Made by a program: the position numbers and the translations under genes | The notes under the pieces: generated by a model | What the model saw: only the letters and a program-made list of their open reading frames with translations | Database searches by the model: none | What the model was told of the DNA's origin: nothing | Source: Triglochin maritima | Lineage: Eukaryota; Streptophyta; Magnoliopsida; Alismatales; Juncaginaceae | Direction: 5' to 3' | Length of the DNA: 64,000 bases | Assembly: GCA_963682175.1 (NCBI GenBank) | Contig: OY821771.1 | Span: 9,857,001 to 9,921,000 of the forward strand | In this document: in pieces, positions 60,963 to 64,000 of the stretch | Numbering within the stretch: position 1 is the stretch's first letter | Layout: every line of letters begins with the position of its first letter

Positions 60963-62987
60963 ATGTCCACTTCACATGATTGTCACGGTCCTGTTGACCC
61001 TTCAGTGTTAGTACTACAGAAAGATCATAGATCATCTTCGATTCTGGAAAATGTAAGTGTTATGATTTTTAAATTATAATTTTTATGTATCGGTATTAGT
61101 TTTTATTTGACGTAAAATAATTTAATTTAATTTCCAGGAGCCTTTGACGGATATTAAATGCGTCGAGCACGCCACTCAGTTCAACACGTGGAATGTGCAA
61201 GATGAAAGGATGTGGGATTTGTTAGAGATTGCGGGATTTGGCACTGTGTCTCGATTGCAACGACTGCAACTGGATTGGAATCTGATTCGTGCTGTTGTGG
61301 AGAGGTGGAGGCCTGAGACACACACCTTCCATTTTAGACACGGGGAGATGACCATCACGCTACAAGACGTAGCTATGCTTAGTGGTCTTCGTGTTGACGG
61401 TTTGGCAGTGTGTGCAACATTAGATCACGATTGGACTCTGGTTTGCATGAATCTGTTGGGTGTTGAAGAAGAAGAAGCGAGAACTGCAGTGAAAGGTGGA
61501 TACGTGTCATTGCAGTGGTTGCAGCAAAATTTTCAGGTTGTTGAGCAAGATGCAGCAGATGAGCAGGTTATGCAGCACACGAGAGCGTACATTTTGTTTC
61601 AGTTGGGATCCGGGATAGTGGGCGATAAGAGTGGAAACAAAGTCCACCTGAGATATTTATTGTTGCTGGAAAACATATTTGAATGTGGAAACTACAGTTG
61701 GGGAGCTGCATCCTTAGCTGTTTTGTATCAATATTTGGATCAGGCATGTCTGAAAAAAGGGAAACAATTAGCTGGTTTCCTTACATTGTTACAGATATGG
61801 TGTTGGGAACATCTTCATGTCGGACGACCATCTACAATTCCCGGTGTGCAACTTCCATTGTGTCCTTTAGGTTCACGTTGGCGGACTCCTAGGTCGTGGG
61901 CGAACAATGTGAAGACGGCTCAGATTGAATTTTACAGAAATGAGTTTGACGTTCAAGATGAAAGTCAAGTTTGTTGGAACCCATACGAAGAAGTAGATCT
62001 GATGGCGTTACCTGTTGATTGCCGCCAAGGACATGAGGTTTGGATGAGCAGAACATGGATGGTTTGTTTCGGAGTTGCCGCAATGCACGTGCCAGACAGG
62101 GTGATGCGTCAGTTTGGATTGCGGCAACATATTCCAGAATTAATGGAGATGTGCAAGATGAAGAAGGCTCAGGGGAAACCAAGAGTAAACTGGTTGCAAG
62201 AGCAACAATTATACATTCAAGCCTGGTCACGTCGACGAGATTTTGTGCAGTTCGAGGCACCATCACTCTCAGAAGATTTTGCTGCTTGTAGACGAATTTA
62301 CATGGAGTGGTACTGGCAGATTACGATTCGATGGTTGACCCGAAGAGTTGACGATGCTGAATTACCGAATTATAGGCCTCCAGCTGCTAGAGATCGATAC
62401 TTGGTAAGAAATGATCAGAAAATTATATTTTTGATTAAGGTTTTAATTTGCATTTTGTAATCGTAAATGTGTTTTTATGGCAGCTTCATGGGTTACACAG
62501 TTTACATGAAGATATTCATCATCTTGAAGGGATGCATGCTTCACATAGGCCCACTCAGTCATTAACGGCGAAATTAAAGAAAAAGATCAAGGAAATGATG
62601 GCGTGCTTTAAGAGTGTAGATCCGTCATTGAAACTGTCAGAAGATGAAGATGTTTGCCATCAACCACATCGTACAGTTTCTGAAGAAAATCTCCCAGAAA
62701 TTGGTGTGTCGCTTGACGAGGAGGACAATTTCATTTTCACCGGAGTGTCTGCCAACGATGGAGGGATTCTGACTCAAGAATCACGCGGTACTACGTTCTT
62801 TCAAGGCGAGGGTTCTTCATTTCACGTAGGCGAGGGTTCAGGATTTCAAGGTGTTGAAGTCGAAAGAGGTGGGGTTGTTGAAGACGATGCTGGTGTGATA
62901 ACTCAAGTGTACCGTCGTCGCCCTTCGAAGGCCCCTCGACGAGGTGGACGAAATAAAATTCCTACTAAAGTTTTTTCTCCACCTTAG
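60963..62987 (+). CDS. Plant mobile domain (PMD) protein, MAIN/MAIL1-like, three exons
   Basis: Exons 60963-61052, 61138-62403 and 62484-62987; GT-AG introns of 85 and 80 bp, both phase 0, giving 619 residues. A further 5' untranslated intron is likely (donor near 60537, acceptor near 60953). It begins MSTSHDCHGPVDPSVLVLQK. The PMD runs from about residue 60 (GFGTVSRLQRLQLDWNLIRA, VERWRPETHTFHFRHGEMT, DVAMLSGLRVDGLAV) to about residue 390. The tail is acidic and ends with basic YRRRPSKAPRRGGRNK, a possible nuclear signal. Arabidopsis MAIN and MAIL1 are nuclear PMD proteins needed for transposon silencing and meristem upkeep; PMD genes are also carried by transposons. Given its place beside a MULE transposase I infer a transposon-borne copy. 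No frame break seen. Confidence 0.88.
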
Positions 62988-63140
62988 TTGTCATTACATT
63001 TTCGTTAAACTACATTTTGGTTAATAACAATTTCATTTGTTAAAAAATATTTCATGTATTATGAACAAGTTTATTTGACGGTTGAGTTGTTTGAAATTAT
63101 TTATTTCTTCGTTTTGATTTTCCCCCTTAGGTGTACAAGA

Positions 63141-63351
63141 CTTGGATTTAAAATCCAAGAGAATGGGCAGACAGAAAACAGATTTTTCCTGTTTTCTGTC
63201 TGCTAAAAAACGGCACTAGTAGTGCCGTTTTTACTGGAAAGAAAACGGCACTACCAGTGCCGTTTTTTGTTTATAAAAACGGCACTACTAGTGCCGTTTT
63301 TATTAAAGAAAAAACGGCACTTGTAGTGCCGTTTTTCAAGCAGACAGAAAT
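63141..63351. repeat. Downstream palindrome train between convergent genes
   Basis: In order: CTTGGATTTAAAATCCAAG (63141-63159), a hairpin with 14-bp arms CAGACAGAAAACAG/CTGTTTTCTGTCTG (63168-63202), then four units with core CGGCACTANTAGTGCCG or close variants at 63205-63232, 63241-63267, 63274-63302 and 63310-63336, closed by AGCAGACAGAAA (63339-63350), the inverse of TTTCTGTCTGCT at 63193-63204. It sits between the PMD stop (62987) and the transposase stop (63544). Confidence 0.85.
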
Positions 63352-63543
63352 CCAGGGCATTTGCTTTCGTTTTTATTGTTTTCGACCTGAAATTCACAAC
63401 ACAAAATTAATTTTTAACCTGAGATTCACAACAAACCAGTATTATGAAAACATATTGTAGCGATGATTAACATTACATATTGTTTCCCCTACATGGGGTA
63501 CAAGGGAAATTAATGCTAAAATAAATAACACAAAATTAACATA

Positions 63544-63996
63544 CTAAATTGTCTCTTTACATGTTTTCTTGTTGTGACCTAACTTGCGACAACGGCCACA
63601 TCGTATTACTCGTCCACTTTGTTCATCCATGTTGTTTCTGATTCTTTTTGTTTTCGGTCGCCCACTTCGTCTTACCATAGAAGGTGCTATTAAAGCTATA
63701 TGTCCTTCTTCTATCCAAAACCTTTCATCTAGTATTGGAAAGAAAATAGGTGCATATGCTTTCCTGTAAGCTTGAGTTGTTAGGTATTCTGAGACGATTC
63801 GCGAAGTATGAATGTTCGCGTGGCGGTTGCTGCATACGGCCAACACATGTGAGCAAGGAATGTGGTGTGCATCTATGTACCCGCAGGAGCATGTTGGACC
63901 TGACTCCGTCAGAGTAACCTGAAAGCTACGAGACTGGTTGCTTTCGACACTAAAGAGGTTATGACTATGTCTAGTGACACAAAGCTGAGTAGCCAT
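63544..63996 (-). CDS. MULE transposase C-terminal part, open to the window edge
   Basis: Minus strand, stop at 63544-63546. It contains the SWIM zinc finger CSCGYIDAHHIPCSHVLAVC (about residues 36-55) and a C-terminal knuckle CGRCRKLGHNKKTC (about residues 132-145), the usual tail of MuDR/FAR1-type transposases. No stop or frame break is visible. The ATG at 63996 is probably internal or near a splice site; the catalytic DDE part would lie beyond the window. Convergent with the PMD gene. Confidence 0.88.
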   Translation of the reverse strand: MATQLCVTRHSHNLFSVESNQSRSFQVTLTESGPTCSCGYIDAHHIPCSHVLAVCSNRHANIHTSRIVSEYLTTQAYRKAYAPIFFPILDERFWIEEGHIALIAPSMVRRSGRPKTKRIRNNMDEQSGRVIRCGRCRKLGHNKKTCKETI

Positions 63997-64000
63997 CTGC

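Larger units (their letters stand above)
60149..64000. mobile_element. Left part of a Mutator-like element carrying a PMD gene
   Basis: The left end is taken as GGAAAAATTTTCAAAATA at 60149, like the ends of the fold-back element at 41497. Inside: palindrome train, PMD gene on the plus strand, second palindrome train, and the C-terminus of a MULE transposase on the minus strand. The convergent two-gene plan recalls maize MuDR (mudrA and mudrB). The right end is outside the window, so terminal repeats and target duplication cannot be confirmed. Confidence 0.65.

Noticed and set aside
61889..62266. 125-codon minus-strand ORF in the PMD gene
   Set aside because: Antisense to a domain-bearing exon; no homology of its own.

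Overview
This window looks like nuclear DNA of a flowering plant, most likely a eudicot, though I cannot name the species. It is mostly nested LTR retrotransposons and Mutator-like, hAT and CACTA DNA transposons. It holds one clear host gene with GT-AG introns (a bHLH transcription factor) and one intact-looking plant mobile domain (PMD) gene that seems to sit inside a Mutator-like element (MULE). I see no rRNA, tRNA or CRISPR; tRNA-like strings are retroelement primer-binding sites.

Layout. 1-3777: 5' end of a minus-strand Ty3/gypsy element (gag, protease start, 2.2-kb LTR). 4837-9733: a complete but decayed minus-strand Ty1/copia element with 199-bp LTRs and a TGCAT target duplication. 11663-12081: a hAT-type MITE with an 8-bp duplication. 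13898-20395: a complete minus-strand gag-only retroelement (E3) with 1231-bp LTRs and an ATGCT duplication. 22104-22409: a LINE fragment. 22410-29093: a plus-strand gag-only element (E4) with a truncated 3' LTR. 29277-30919 and about 44850-46890: two broken MULE N-terminal fragments in opposite orientation. 32435-39604: LTRs of the same gag-only superfamily, one nested in another, plus the wreck of another element (E5). 41248-44655: bHLH gene on the minus strand, 6 exons, 271 codons, with a fold-back element in its last intron. About 46900-47815: an LTR-like fragment rich in GGTCGACC palindromes. About 47835-52700: a Ty3/gypsy chromovirus-like element (protease, RT, RNase H, integrase, chromodomain-like end) interrupted by E6 (52701-59535), an Athila-like gag-protease element. 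59741-60105: a small CACTA element. 60149-64000: left part of a MULE with the PMD gene (60963-62987) facing a transposase end (63996 to 63544).

The strongest themes are: (i) trains of near-perfect palindromes on both sides of the PMD gene, with a structurally parallel fold-back element inside the bHLH intron; (ii) three retroelements without reverse transcriptase that share a terminal plan (tRNA-Asp-type primer site, palindromes repeated in LTR and leader, a hairpin beside the polypurine tract, and a second polypurine tract after the ORF) while exchanging LTR and ORF modules. Coordinates were read by eye; element edges are exact where target duplications are quoted and approximate elsewhere.
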